From the NCBI RefSeq assembly GCF_902362185.1, contig NC_044495.1:20311211-20375210 (forward strand): a stretch of 64,000 bases of DNA. Direction: 5' to 3'. How positions within the stretch are numbered: the stretch's first letter is position 1; each line of letters starts with the position of its first letter. This DNA is from Chanos chanos (Eukaryota > Chordata > Actinopteri > Gonorynchiformes > Chanidae). The notes beneath the pieces are model-generated. The model saw nothing but the letters and a program-made list of their open reading frames with translations, did not search any database and had not been told where the DNA came from. The translations under genes were made by a program, and so were the position numbers. This document shows positions 1-12,713 of the stretch, one piece after another.

Positions 1-1279
1 TTTTAATTCAAGTGCAGCAAATGTCAGATGAACAAAATTATGATGAACAATGAAGCTGAATGCATCTGAAAGGGCAAATCCTTGATATTCACTCATTTTT
101 GAGAATTGCGCTAAGATGGTTAACAAATTAACATGAAACTGAGATCAGCACCGAATGAGGGACAGTGGAAAGATAAACTGCTGAGGTGAGTAGTGGTTTT
201 ATGTGAGCTGCTCTTCTGAATTAAGGATGATATTAGAGGTGCCTCAGTCATAGAGTTAATAATCAGCAGTTAATAACGTGTCCACAACAGCGCCTCCCTA
301 AGCGTTATAAAAGTATGGTTCCTTGACACTGTTAGCTCCTGTGGGAGCAAGTATCTAGGCAAGCTTTTTGCTGACGCATGGGCATTCCCGGCGGCGTATG
401 CATTCCCTGGAGCGTCAACAAAAACACTGCGTTTTTCAGCATCACTTGCACGGATAGGAATAAGTTTGTATCCCGATCCGGCTGATATAAGAGCTCTCGG
501 GTCATGTTAAGACGAAGACGTTGTCTGTGGCACGTTGTAGTTTCACTGCACATACAGTGCACGCTTTCAAAATAATGTCGTTGTGTACACTTCCTATACA
601 AACAGCGAAGGAAGTGGCAGACAGGATTGCCATTGCTCTCCGGTGACAACTGGACTGTTTTTACACCTTCCTTCTAAATAAGGAAGCAGCCTGTCAGACA
701 TATGACCGCCGTCCCAATTTGGGCTCTGCCAAAGTGCCCGTTGCATCCCATGATCGCTCAAAGCCATCCAATGAGGCTCTGCGACCCCCATCTTACATGT
801 GGAGTGACAGTGTTCGACCATAGTCCCATCAGACTGGCCGCTGCGGTTTCAGCGCTTGCAATTCGGGCAGTACTTGCTGGCTTGCAACTTTCCCACTCTC
901 CCTCCCCCTTACTTTTCTTTAACGGGGCAGCGCTGAAGTCAGTGTGATGTCATATAAGGATGCGGGTGCCTGGCAAGGTGCGATAGGTTTTTGGTGAGTG
1001 GTGTTCTCCAACGGCCAGCGTTGCCCAACACGAGCGAGGCGCGGAGCTGCAAAACATGGTCATCATCACCATCAACCACCACCACCGCCACCGCCACAAC
1101 AAGTTCTGTCGCGCGCTCTCCTCTCTCCGGTCCTCTGATCTCGGGCAACCGTTTCATGCCCGAAGCCCTGACCCGCCTTCCAAAAATAAGCCTTTACCAC
1201 CATGCCGAAGGAAGAAAAACAAGAAGAGTGGTATTTTTAGTGCCATTAATTTTGACCACGTGCCCCGTAGGTAAACCGG
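1..1279. promoter_or_regulatory. 5' flank and probable promoter/leader of fgf6
   Basis: No coding exon is recognised in this stretch. An ATATAA element at 952-957 lies about 320 bases upstream of the fgf6 start codon and could be a TATA box, which would give a leader of roughly 300 bases. Around 1050-1105 there is a CAC/CAT-rich tract (runs of ATC, ACC and CAC triplets) that probably lies in the leader. The short open frames here show no recognisable protein and overlap each other on both strands. The promoter assignment is inference from position. Confidence 0.35.
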
Positions 1280-3700
1280 ATGGCCATTGCGCAAAGGCTT
1301 CTCATCAGTATGTCCTACGAGGCCAACACGCACTGGACGTTGACTGCGATTGTTCTCCTGGGATTCCTAGTTGGGATTGTGTCATCATACCCAGTTCCAA
1401 GTAGGACTAACGCAACTTCACTGGAAAAAACATGGGAAAGCCTATTTTCTCGGTCCATACTGGGTATCTCAGGGGAGAAATCGGACCTGAACTGGGAGAG
1501 TGACTATTTGCTGGGCATCAAAAGAGTGCGGAGGCTGTACTGCAACGTGGGCATCGGGTTTCACCTTCAGATCCTCCCAGACGGCAGGATAAACGGTGCA
1601 CATAATGAGAACCAATACAGTGAGTTACATCCAGTAACGTAATATAATAGATGCCACATTATCTGACCGCTTGTAAGTAACAGCAACTTGACCAGCATCT
1701 ATGGTCATTAGATTTTTCATGATATATTGTAAGTGGTGGTAGAATCGTATGACACCTAAAGTAAAGACATATCTATTTAAAAAACCTAGTATGCTTTAGT
1801 GCTAAATATCTGTCCGGGCTAAAACATGACATGAATGCTTGGACGGATATAGACGCCAACTTATTTTTACACCGGCTCCTTCTGCGGCCCACAAACGGTT
1901 TGCCATGCACGTCCAAAAGTGCAGTTATGAGAGATATTCAGCTGAGTGATACGAATTAACAGTAAATCTGGAAATTATTCTGAACAAAGAGTGTGCATCC
2001 AGAATCGCCACCTGCAAGGTTACACCCACCGCTGCACAGAGCCTGCCTTTGTTCCCACAGACATATTGTATCACTCTGCCAGTTGGACAGTGCCTCTGTA
2101 TAACCTTATATTCTGTTTGATTAGGTTTGATAGAGATTTCCACGGTGGAGCGAGGAGTGGTTAGCCTGTACGGTGTGAAAAGTGAGCTGTTTTTTGCAAT
2201 GAATAGCAAAGGCAGGTTATACGGAACGGTAAGTGTGCGCAATTGTGTTCAATTATATTATTCTGCATCTGGGTAACCATTCAAATTACATGCCTGTATG
2301 GGACATGACACAGCGGATTAGTGGGAAACAAAGTATAAAATTCGGGTTTGCTATTGAATGTTTCAATGTTTGATAAGGTCAGAGAGTTTCTGTCCAGATT
2401 AGCCTACATATAAAACATGGAAGCATTCTGTGCTTGCATGAAAAGCATAATCAGTGTTCTACTGTTAGCTAAATAATTCATACTTATAAATAATTCGTTG
2501 CAGTTTCTAGAACTCGAGTAAGCCTACTATCCATGCCTGGAAACTGTCGGTGCAGAAGTCTTATTTTACGAGCAGGTGATTGTTTTTATTGAAATGTAAA
2601 ATAACTCCCTTCTTTTGTCACAGCGTTCCTTTGAATAGGAACTACTGTCATCACAAACAGTTGATAAGCTCTGAATGAAGTATCAGATCACCTTACTCAG
2701 GTTGTTGCAGCGTGATCGTCGTTAGTTTATTCAGTTAACATGTAGACATATGCACTCATAACTGACATCAGTTACAAGAATACTGTAGATCTGAAACTCT
2801 ATGTATTGTACAGCAAAATCTTCGCGGACGTAGAAGTTATTTTTCTCCCTTCAAATGCGAACTCATCTGATTTGATCAGAAGTACTGTCGCACTTACACT
2901 ATTTTTATCTTATGCCGCAAAGGACCACCGCTCTCTCGGGTACGCGCATCCTCCCTGTGGGTGTGTGATAGGTGAATCTTTTTAACCGCAGTGAGCTCAA
3001 AAAGCTCTCCTGTAAAGGCAAGCAGAAGAGTAGCCTAAGTGGAATGGACTCGAATTTAGGAGTCGAAGTCGCATTTGAATAGCCTAAGATGAGGAGCAGG
3101 TAGACTTAACGAAAACAGCGTTTTGTTGGATGATCTACCAAACAGACTAATTTCAGTTTGACAGCTATGATTTAATAAAACGTTTTGGGTATCTTAAATA
3201 ATGTATTGTCACTGAAAAAAAAATTTTTTTCACAGACTTAGTGATTTTAACCTGTGAGTATATAAAATTTACACAGGATAATTGGACAAAATCTCTAAGT
3301 TGCACTGCATATGAAAAATGCAGCCTCTAATATTCCATATATCATTTTGTAAAAAAAAAAAAAAAATACAAAAAGAAAAAAACCCCCAAAAAACCCCTTC
3401 CACTGGGGAGCATGATAAATCAGCTGGGTCTGAAATGTTTCAGGTGTTGCTGACTTCCAAAGTTTGCTTGTCTTCTTAATTTGCATCCAGTCTTTGACAC
3501 TTTCTTCACTTTACACTTTTCAGGCCATCTTTCGGGATGAGTGCAAGTTCAAGGAGATCCTGCTGCCAAACAACTATAACGCCTATGAGTCCTCCGTTTA
3601 CAGGGGCTGGTACATTGCCCTCAGTAAGCATGGCCGTGTGAAACGGGGCAACAAGGTCACTACGGCCATGACTGTCACACACTTTCTCCCCCGAATATGA
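1280..3700 (+). CDS. fgf6: Fibroblast growth factor 6 (three coding exons)
   Basis: Secreted paracrine FGF of the FGF4/FGF6 subfamily, which signals through FGF receptors with heparan sulfate; the mammalian gene is mainly linked to skeletal muscle. Coding exons are 1280-1619, 2125-2228 and 3524-3700 with consistent phases, giving 206 residues (human FGF6 has 208). The start matches human FGF6 in position; a hydrophobic signal segment spans about residues 19-36. A sequon NAT lies at 44-46 and the beta-trefoil core begins near [19 protein letters not shown] at 84-102. Exon 2 carries [20 protein letters not shown] and exon 3 ends in [10 protein letters not shown], the subfamily's C terminus. The first donor splits an AGT serine codon, as in fgf23 downstream. 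Teleosts have fgf6a and fgf6b; linkage to fgf23 and rad51ap1 suggests fgf6a, but that is inference. Confidence 0.95.
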
Positions 3701-6700
3701 GTGAAATTCGCAATAACTCACTAATTTGCACACATGGATTTCCCCCCAGATATCAGTGGGAGTATGGAATACATATATATACATGGAGATGGACTGCAAA
3801 ACAGGAAATACACTATGATAGTATTTATTCTCTCTTTATATATGTATATTTGGATAGCTAACTTTTTATTAGAACTTATGTACATGCCATTTTTTTGCTG
3901 CTTATTCTTTTTATATATGTTATTGATTATGGATTTTGAGGCTACGCCAGCCTCTTCACTTTACTTGGGTGCTTGCCATAACCGATGGAGACTTCACTGC
4001 TGGCATTGAGATGGCTAATGTCTTCAGCTATTAGGAGCAAAGAGAAACTTTTTATTACCTCAAAGAGCCACTTGTCTGGATAAAAGGATGCATGCAGAAA
4101 AGTATGCCTGTATAGTTAAACACTTTGTCACAGTTTCATTGTAAGATTTAAGGTTCTTGTTTTTGTTTTGATCTAAGTTTTTTTTTTTTTTTTTTGCAAT
4201 GGAGACATGAGAGCACTTAAATGCAATTCCCCTTTGCTATGTGATGAGTAGGTGCCTTGGCATTACCACATGTGATCAACCCCCTTTAACTTGCATGCTC
4301 GAAACGCCCCAGGGAGTCAGAAATAGGGCTGTCATGCAAGCCAGCTCTGTGCTGGGACTCTCCCGAGAGGGCCTCAGAGGGGATGGAGTATCTGTGGGTC
4401 ATTTTCTTTTTCTTGTATTAGAGATAGTTTAGAGGTCACCAAGTCTCTTTAGCCGACCAGTGACTGGCTTGCCCCACGTTCTAAACCGTCCGTACGAGTT
4501 TACAAGCTTTTCTTGTTGTCTCCAAAGATGATCGCTGAAAATGGCAGAACAGCATGTTTTTCCATGCGGAGCTGCTGGTAAAATACTCAGATGCTTATCA
4601 GATGTCTTGGCTGAATAGGTGAGGTACACACATAGAATGTAAACTGAGTAATAAAAAAAAAAGCTTTATGCATCGCTGTGAATAAGGGAGTCTACTAAAG
4701 CTGAAGAAAATAATGTAAATACTGACTATTTAAGACACTGAAAAAAGATGTAAGAGCTTCACCTGTTAATAGCTTATTTCACTTAATTAGAAATAGCAAA
4801 ACATACAACAGATTGCACAATGGCACCGCTGATGACTGGTGTCCAGTGTTTGGGTGGGAATCAGTCTTTAGATTGTCTTTTTGAATTTATTTTGCCCTTG
4901 GTATGTGTGTTTAACATGGTAAATGTGAAATGCAGAGCTTTCTAGTAGGGCCCAAGGGAATATGAGTGTATGTGTTACGGGCATAGTTCCCAACCCTGGC
5001 AGGCTGCACTGCAGTAGCACTGCAGTGGTACACAGTGTGATGTTGGAAACTGCTGTTTTCAAATGTAATTATAAGGTGGGGTGTGTGTGTATCTTTGTGT
5101 GTGTGGCATCCAAGTTGAAGGACAATGCCGTTCTTCCCCCAGACACTTGTGGTTTGGGTTGTCTGCTGCTTGCTTGAATCCAAAGGCCACCCCATTCTGA
5201 CCACCCCACCCTACAGAGCTGTTCACTGTAGAGGAACTCAGAGGGAATGGGACTATTTTAAAGCCTGAAAAGACTTTTGGGCACTGTCTGCCTAACTGCC
5301 TTGCTTGTTTGTTCAATCCGTGGCAAGTATGTGGGTCCTGCCACAGAGACAGGCAGATTCCCAAATACCTGAGCCACCCAACATCACCCCCTCGGTCAGT
5401 TACCCCTGTAAAAAGTCAAGTATGACAGAGGCCTTGAAATTCCAGCTGTAACCCAGGAGAGTCCTTTCCTGGTTTCATCCATTTTTAGTTCAAGGACAGA
5501 AGCATAGACAAAGCCCTGACCCTGAGTCTGAGTCCAGGACTCCCTGTATCTCATGCTGTCCGGATCGTGTGCTTTTTCTACATGAGAACTATTTATTCCC
5601 TCATTTATTGATTCATCAGTTTGTGTATAGTGCCAAAAATCGGTTTGAAAAGTTGTATGTGCTCAAGTTGCAGCTAGTTGTTTAATGAATTTGGTCCTAT
5701 TCTTTGATGTCCCTCCAATAGTGGTAGCTCTTGAATGTATGTCAGTGGAAATCACTGCCATGGTTCCCCCCCTCCCCCCCTTTACTTTCAAGCACTTGGG
5801 GGGCTGTTCCCTGAGATCTGGAGAGTTCTAAAAATCAAATTTAGTTTAGGGAGTGAAGTCCAGTTTTCCAGCCATTTTCCTAATAGCGGTTCTTTGATAT
5901 TGTGTGGAACAGGAAGCTTTTTTATTTATTTACTTATTCATTTTTTAGCTGCCACATACCCTCCTCTCTGCCAAGCTTTGAATATCTCTGGATAAGAGGA
6001 CTGCAGAGTTGTCACATCACTTGGAGGAAGAGAGAGAAAAAAAAGACCAAATTACGGGGAGCCTTTATATTGAGAGTGCTCTATGTCTGTGCTGAGATCT
6101 GAGCTGTGTTTTCTGGAACACTGCTGCTCAGGGCTGTTTAGAATTTGACACCAAGGATTCCCCATAGACGCAAACAACACTGACAGCAAAGCCTTCCTTC
6201 AATTCCACATTTTAAGGGGTTAAATTAAATTAGGTAGGTCCATAGTAGAATGTTTAGAGAAGTATTTAATAACTTATTAAGGGCTACAGATCCTGATGCC
6301 TGATGTCTGCTGCTTTCATCAGAATAACGAGTAACTGTTCATTTACACCTAAATGTCTGTCTGTAAGCATTGCATAGAGTTCCTGTGATTTTGATGTGAG
6401 ATCTCACAACAAAGGTTAATACCACTGTCAATATGTTGAGACTGGCTTTTGGATTAACTGGATTATTTTTCAGGTTTCAGGGAAACAACAGCCTACTGGC
6501 TGCGGTTTGTGAGATTCAACCTTGGAGGAATAACTTAGACCTGATGAAACCTGCTGGACTCCTCTGCAAATAATGTGTGCAGATACAGTCAGTGCTAATC
6601 TACTGCAGCTATCACAGGGATGTCTTGATGACTCTCTTGATGGTGTACAGCCAAAGGCATTTTAATAGATGATAAAAATCAGAGAAAGATTGTCACTCAG

Positions 6701-7629
6701 ACTAACATAGATCCAAAAATAGAGCTGTACTGTACTAAGTACTGAATTGTACCTTAAGAGCTGTTCTAACCATGCCAAAGGCATCTTAGTTATTGAAGAA
6801 TGAGTACTGTATTTGAACTTTTGGGAATGAATACAATCCCAACGGTTGATGAGTGTGTCATGGAGATTTATCGTAACAGCTGTAAAAATGTTTGTTGTGC
6901 ATAGGATAGTAGTCTGTTTCCTGAGTGAATCAAAGCTGTCAATGTCATGAGGAGAATGAGTGTTAACGGTCTTTGTGCTGTCTGCTGACTGATTCCGGCT
7001 CACGCTGGTGCTGAGTAGTAGGGAATCCATGGCATTAGAAAGATATGTCAGCCCTAGGCTGTAAGGGCTGCTTTTGGTTCTAAGAATGACTTTCCTTATC
7101 TGGGCTGCAGCCACACCTGACATGTAAAAGGGAATCATTATAGGACGTGTTTGCAATGTCATCAGCCATTTAATGTGATAATTATTTACACAAATGTGAT
7201 GAAAATAAGTCATTTTGTCTTGGGATATTTGTGATATAATACACATTCTCTCTTTTTTCCCATTCATTTCAACAGCAGGACACCACTCATTTGTGTAGTA
7301 TCATGATGAATCTTATGTTTGCTTGTATGAAAGCAAACCCTTAACTGATCAAAATCATCCATGTCTGTTGGTGTCCATTCTATGCCAAAGGCACAAAAAC
7401 AAAACAAAAGGAGAATGAAATGGCAAGCAATTTGGAGTTTGTTAAAATGATATTACAGACAGCTAAAGGGTTAATAATATATCGCTATTATAAAACATAG
7501 CTTCAAAAGCAGAGTTACTGATACTATTCTCTGGGTGTTTGTGACACAGGGAAGACCACAAGAATCCTTGTTGAATCCAGGGGTTTGCGCAACTCTGTGT
7601 GTTTCCTGTGTGTGTCGGCAGAACATTTG

Positions 7630-7675
7630 CTCTCTCTCTCTGTCTTTCTTTCTATCTTTCTCCCTCTCTCTCTTT

Positions 7676-7741
<66 letters not shown>
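7630..7741. repeat. (CT)n microsatellite
   Basis: Near-pure CT dinucleotide run with occasional CTTT and CCCT interruptions. It creates long spurious Leu-Ser and Arg-Glu open frames on both strands. Confidence 0.95.
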
Positions 7742-9409
7742 GTTTTGTATCCCTGCACTGAGGGGAGTGGTGTCACACCCACTCCCCTCCTTTCTCTGTT
7801 AACGTATACCTCACCTTCTGCCTTAGTTCTGATTTCTCACTATGATTGTAAAATAACAGGAAGCAACAGACTTCTTCAATCATTTGTTTCTGAAAACTGA
7901 CAATGCTGAGTATCACAACAAATATATTGAGAAAAAAAATGGTTTTCCTTTTATTTTTGTACGTATGTGCTGTGCACAACAGTCTAACCATATTCCTGAA
8001 AAACCAATAAATTGTTTTTTTTTTTAAACTCTTGTCTCTATTCATATATTTTCAGGACGTGTATTATTAAATACGATATTAACAACACTTCCTGTAACCA
8101 GTCATTGTCACATCATTTATAAGTACATTTATGTGAAGTCATAGGCCAAGGATAATGCATTGTAGCCTTACAAAGCAACTGCTTTTTCATGTCTTCTTGC
8201 ACCAGGGAGCCTGTTAATGTGATACAGCATTTCATGGGAGAATGTGAGAGAAGTTTGAACAAAATTCTAAGAAATAAATCACTTGAACTGATGACCTTTG
8301 CAAAGTTTTTTAACAAAAAGTGTGGCACAAAAAATCTACAAAATCTCCCCTAAAAACACTGTATTTCCCCCTTATCTGAATATGGATTGTTATGAGACTT
8401 TATTTTTGTAAAACAGAACTTTAAAAAACAGACACACACACAAAAAACAGTCTCCAGCTTCCAAAGAAAAATCCTCCAAAACTAAAACACTTGAAACTAG
8501 AATTGCACCTAAAACTGGACTCAGAAAAAAGCTTGTATAAATTTGATGAGAAACTTGTAATTCAACTATTAAATGAGATTGCATTAAAATATTCCATACT
8601 CTCTCTATCACATGGTTTGACAGGCTCCTTGATTTTTAACAGTTTCTTGGAGGAGTAAAAGCTATCATCATTATAGAGATAGACATTAGTACTATTGTGA
8701 AATTATGAGATTAAAAAGTCAAAAGTCTGGAACTGGAAAAATGTGTAAGACGACTTTGAAAACTGTGTGTGATCTAATAAGAAACAATCACCTAAGATTG
8801 AAGCACGTTATTACCATCTTTCCAATATCATTCAGGTCATAAATGTCAGTATCAGCGTCCTCCAAATGTTAAAACTGTGTACACCTCACACTTGCTTACT
8901 TAAGCTGCGGCAGTTATGTATGCACACCTCTGTCTACAGTGCACCTGAATATCAACAGAATCTCTGAAGAATATCATAGTATTGGTGACAACCAGTGAAG
9001 TTCATTCTTAAAGGAGGTAAATGAAATTGAGGTGAGTGCAAATGTCATGAACTGTGAAAACTAACAAGAAACTCCTTAGGCCTTTGTATGATACAGTAGT
9101 CTAACCAGTGCCCTGTTAGGTTTGGTAGGGGTAACCCTATAGTCTTTTGCTAGTCTGTAGTCTTACTTGAGACACAGGCTCCCTCTGCTGGTAAAAAAGA
9201 GGCAGTCAGGATCAGTTAATCAGAACAGAGATGTTCCACGTATACGAATACTGCCTTACTTTTAATTGGGTATATCACCATTCAGTACACATTTTTCATA
9301 AATATTGATTTATTAAGTATTGATTTGTAATCTTTTTCTAACATCTAAAGACCAAAACGTCTTCTTTATATGAAACATTTAATTTTCTTTTCATTTAATT
9401 TAATTTCAT

Positions 9410-9438
9410 TTCTTTTCTTTTCTTTTCTTTTCTTTTCC
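9410..9438. repeat. (TTTTC)n microsatellite
   Basis: Five to six copies of a TTTTC pentamer in the fgf23 upstream region. Confidence 0.85.
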
Positions 9439-10076
9439 AAATTAGTTCAAAATAATATTAAATCATACAGTGGGTGCTTCTCTAAATATACGTGAATAAC
9501 AGAAAGATTTATTCTATTGAATTATTCTCAGTATTGTCTTTGGTCTAGACTGTAGAGATAGCGTTGAAATTGTTATGTTCCTTGAACTGATGTCTAATTC
9601 AAGTGCGGTTTCAGTGGTAAATACATCCAGTGAAATGCACATAAAATCAGTTCGTGACAATAATTGAATGAAGGCTATTGTGTCTCAACTACAATAGCCT
9701 TTCGTATTTTAATATTGTATGCATGGGAAGTAAAAATACTTGTGATGGTGACGCAAGGATTGTAGGTCGGTGCTGTAAAAGGCAACTTAGCTCTTGCTAA
9801 ACCAAAACCACGTAGGCCCACCACTCACTTGCTAATTACCCTCATTATAAGCAAACCAAGATGGACATGTGCAAGATCTCCGGTACCACCCCTCCTTCTC
9901 TTCCGCTTCTTATGCATGGACATCCTCTGCATTTGGGGGCGAGCATTGCGCAAAACATGAAAGCAATGGGTGGCACTGAGTGACTTTAAATACTCGGGCT
10001 CAAAGTTAGGAAGATCAGAACGACCTTTAACTAGTGAATTCGTTTTGCTCAAGTTAATCCTTCATTTTGAACTTTG

Positions 10077-10083
10077 TATAAAA
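10077..10083 (+). promoter_or_regulatory. TATAAAA element abutting the upstream fgf23 ATG
   Basis: A perfect TATAAAA ends one base before the first fgf23 ATG (10084). If it is a working TATA box, transcription would begin near 10105, after that ATG, and translation would start at the Met codon at 10111, leaving almost no leader. The alternative TTTAAATA at 9985-9992 would give a normal leader and include the first ATG. The sequence alone does not decide between them. Confidence 0.35.
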
Positions 10084-11231
10084 ATGCGAGTGTCTGCTTC
10101 TTTACTGAACATGCACTCCTCGTTCTTTGCGCTCTGGCTGGCTGCGCTTCACGGATTCCCAGCTTTGGATGCTGTTCCAAACCCCTCTCCGCTCATTGGA
10201 TCCAACTGGGGGAACCCGAGAAGATTCATACACCTGCAGACATCAACTGACGTCAATACCTTCTACCTAGAGATCAGTCTGAATGGCCATGTGCGCAAAA
10301 CTACCAATCGGGGCTCTTATAGTAAGTAAAAGAATTGGGTCAATCTCTCAATTTAATTTTTTTAATGCCTGAAAGCACAAATCTGTCTGATGACTTTTCA
10401 TTCTTTTAACTTTAGAAACGCAGCGCTTAGAGTGCACATTCTCATCCAGACAGACCCCAAGCTGGTTTGTGTCTTTAACTGATATCATATGTGATTTCAA
10501 CAGGTGTCATTTTATTGAAATCTGAATCAAGAGATCGTCTGGCTATTCTGGGAGTGAAAAGCAACCGTTTCTTGTGTATGGATGCCGAAGGAAATCTGTT
10601 TACCTCAGTGAGTTGCGATTAATTTCAAATGCGTAATGTTCACAGTTATTAGTTTTAAAATAATAAAATTTCGCTGTGAGAATAGAGATTGCACAATGCC
10701 CTTGCATTTGTCACCTGTTTTAAGAGAAAGCGAATTAACTAAAAAAAATAAATTAGCGACACGTCATAAGTTTAATAACTTCTAAGGCAAAAATTTGTCC
10801 GTCCTTGTTTCCAGACGGTTTGCCACAGAGACGACTGTCTTTTTCACCACAAACTCTTGGAGAACCACCGAGACGTATACTACTCTTCCAAAACTGGCAT
10901 TTTGCTCAACCTGGATGGGGCAAAACAAGTGTATGTGGCGGGACAGAACCTTCCACAATCATCTCTTTTCCTGTCTGAAAGAAACACTGTTCCGTTAGAG
11001 CGTCTTCTGCACAAGGAGAGAAAGCACCGACAGGTTGATCCGTCCGATCCGCTCAACGCACTTGGGCAGGGAGAGGCATCGGATTCGCGTGGCATTCAGG
11101 AAGAAGACTCGGACTTAGACATTGAGACAGGTCGAAACATCTCCAGAGAAACGCTTGTATCACCTTCTGATGACGACCCATGGGAGGTTCTGCACGTGTC
11201 GAACCCCAGTAGCCCTCGCATCCAAGGCTGA
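10084..11231 (+). CDS. fgf23: Fibroblast growth factor 23 (three coding exons)
   Basis: Endocrine FGF that acts with Klotho co-receptors to control phosphate and vitamin D metabolism; in fish it is expressed chiefly in the corpuscles of Stannius (family knowledge). Coding exons are 10084-10321, 10504-10607 and 10815-11231, phases consistent, 252 residues. Exon 1 encodes a signal peptide (hydrophobic FFALWLAALHG) and then NPSPLIGSNWG, the FGF23 N-terminal signature. Exon 2 has the core segment RFLCMDAEGNLF. Exon 3 has DDCLFHHKLLENHRDVYYS, then NLPQSSLFL and a furin-type site RKHR at 183-186 followed by VDPSDPLN, which aligns with the human cleavage region. The long C-terminal tail is the Klotho-binding part in the family. 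A second in-frame Met at 10111 (residue 10) is an alternative start that leaves a compact signal peptide. Confidence 0.95.
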
Positions 11232-11915
11232 GATGATGTTACTGACGTGGATTGGACAGCAGGTGTCAAAGTTTGCTTTTAAATACAGCTGGTCTGGGAA
11301 AAAGCACAGCTTTTGAAGTTCTAACAAAATCTTTAATAAGGACAGTCATGGACAATGATATGGTTCGATATAACTGAATATTTATTATCCCAATATTTAT
11401 CCTAATTGAATGTAAACCCAGTCGGCATTCATTATTTTGGTTTACTTTTGAGATCTGTTCAGGGATACATTGACTAAGAGAGTTAAAGGCGGTTTTGTTT
11501 TCATGCTTTCATATTTACTTCACCAAATAGCACACAATGAAACACCTTTATCTTATGAACGAACGTCTAACATTCTGTATATGAAGACTTCTGCAGATGG
11601 AGTCGAGTGAAAATCAGATTAACTTGGGTGAAATCCTAAAAGGCACTTCAGTAACAATATTGAAATTGTTTTCTTTCACAGAACCAACTTGCTACACACT
11701 AAAATGCGCCCAAACAAACAATGTGATCTGTGATTTTAGGGTACTAGGATTTCTGGATATAATGCGAACATTTTTTCGGGTCATCTCAATGCGGAAACCC
11801 CGAAAAACTTGCACACAAAGTCATGTTATATATACTTTAGATAAGAATATTTGCACCGGTTATGAACGCATTAGAGGATTCTTTTTAATAAATATACATT
11901 ACGCTTCTGCAGTCT

Positions 11916-11921
11916 AATAAA
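11916..11921 (+). terminator. Candidate fgf23 polyadenylation signal
   Basis: AATAAA about 685 bases after the fgf23 stop codon, in the right orientation. An earlier AATAAA-like run at about 11886-11891 (TTTTAATAAATA) is a close alternative. Confidence 0.45.
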
Positions 11922-12598
11922 CCATTTGTCAGTAGCCTCTCCAAGACCATTCCGGTGCTGGACACCACCTGTGGTGAAACTAAGAAAGTATTTATTTATT
12001 TAATTGCATTCATTTATTTTTATTTAAAGTATTTATATGGATGCTTGGCTAATTAAAATGTAAACTGTATAGACATTTTCTACTAGTTTGCTTGGGCTGG
12101 GAGGTATACCATTCTATCAAATGGTACAAGAAAAATAAAAAGTCATGATAAGAAAACTGCGTAAAAGCTCCCTTTTTATATAACGCTCAGCACAACTTGA
12201 CCAGTATTTCATTTTAAAATAGTGATCACACTAAGAGATTTGGTTTAACATTGACTTTTTGATCCAATGTTCCTGTCATTAACTCACTGTCATGCTCACT
12301 TTGAATTAATTATGCCATCCAGGTTCCTTCCTAACCAGGACCAAGAATAAACATTTCCACATTCACTCTGAAATGACTTCACTTTGGGCTATTTTTAACA
12401 TTGTGGCTTTTTCACTCCGGCCACTAACCTTTTGTGCTGTTCTGTGACAAACAAGTCACACAAGGAACTTCCATCTTGGAATACATTGCAGAGATATTGC
12501 TTTAAATGAGAGAGTTTTAAAATTAGACTATATACCATATTACCATGAATATGCTCAGACTCCCTGGGTGGTAAATGTCCTCAGCCGTCAACTGGAAT

Positions 12599-12668
12599 CA
12601 TGATGATGATGATGATGATGATGATGATTATTACTCAACTTAACTATTACTAATACTACTACTACTAA

Positions 12669-12712
<44 letters not shown>
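12599..12712. repeat. (ATG)n and (TAA)n compound microsatellite
   Basis: About ten ATG units (12599-12628), a short ACT stretch, then about fourteen TAA units (12670-12712). Confidence 0.9.

Positions 12713-12713
<1 letters not shown>

Larger units (their letters stand above)
3701..10083. other. Intergenic, fgf6 to fgf23
   Basis: About 6.4 kb without a recognised gene. The first part should hold the fgf6 3' UTR. It contains poly-T/poly-A runs, a (CT)n microsatellite at about 7630-7741 and a (TTTTC)n tract at about 9410-9438. A 201-codon open frame on the minus strand (6662-7267) is the longest unexplained one in the window and matches nothing I know. An AT-rich stretch at 9985-9992 (TTTAAATA) could be a TATA-like element for fgf23. 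Confidence 0.6.

Noticed and set aside
7471-7900. Long open frames of Leu/Ser or Arg/Glu on both strands
   Set aside because: They are readings of the (CT)n microsatellite, not genes.
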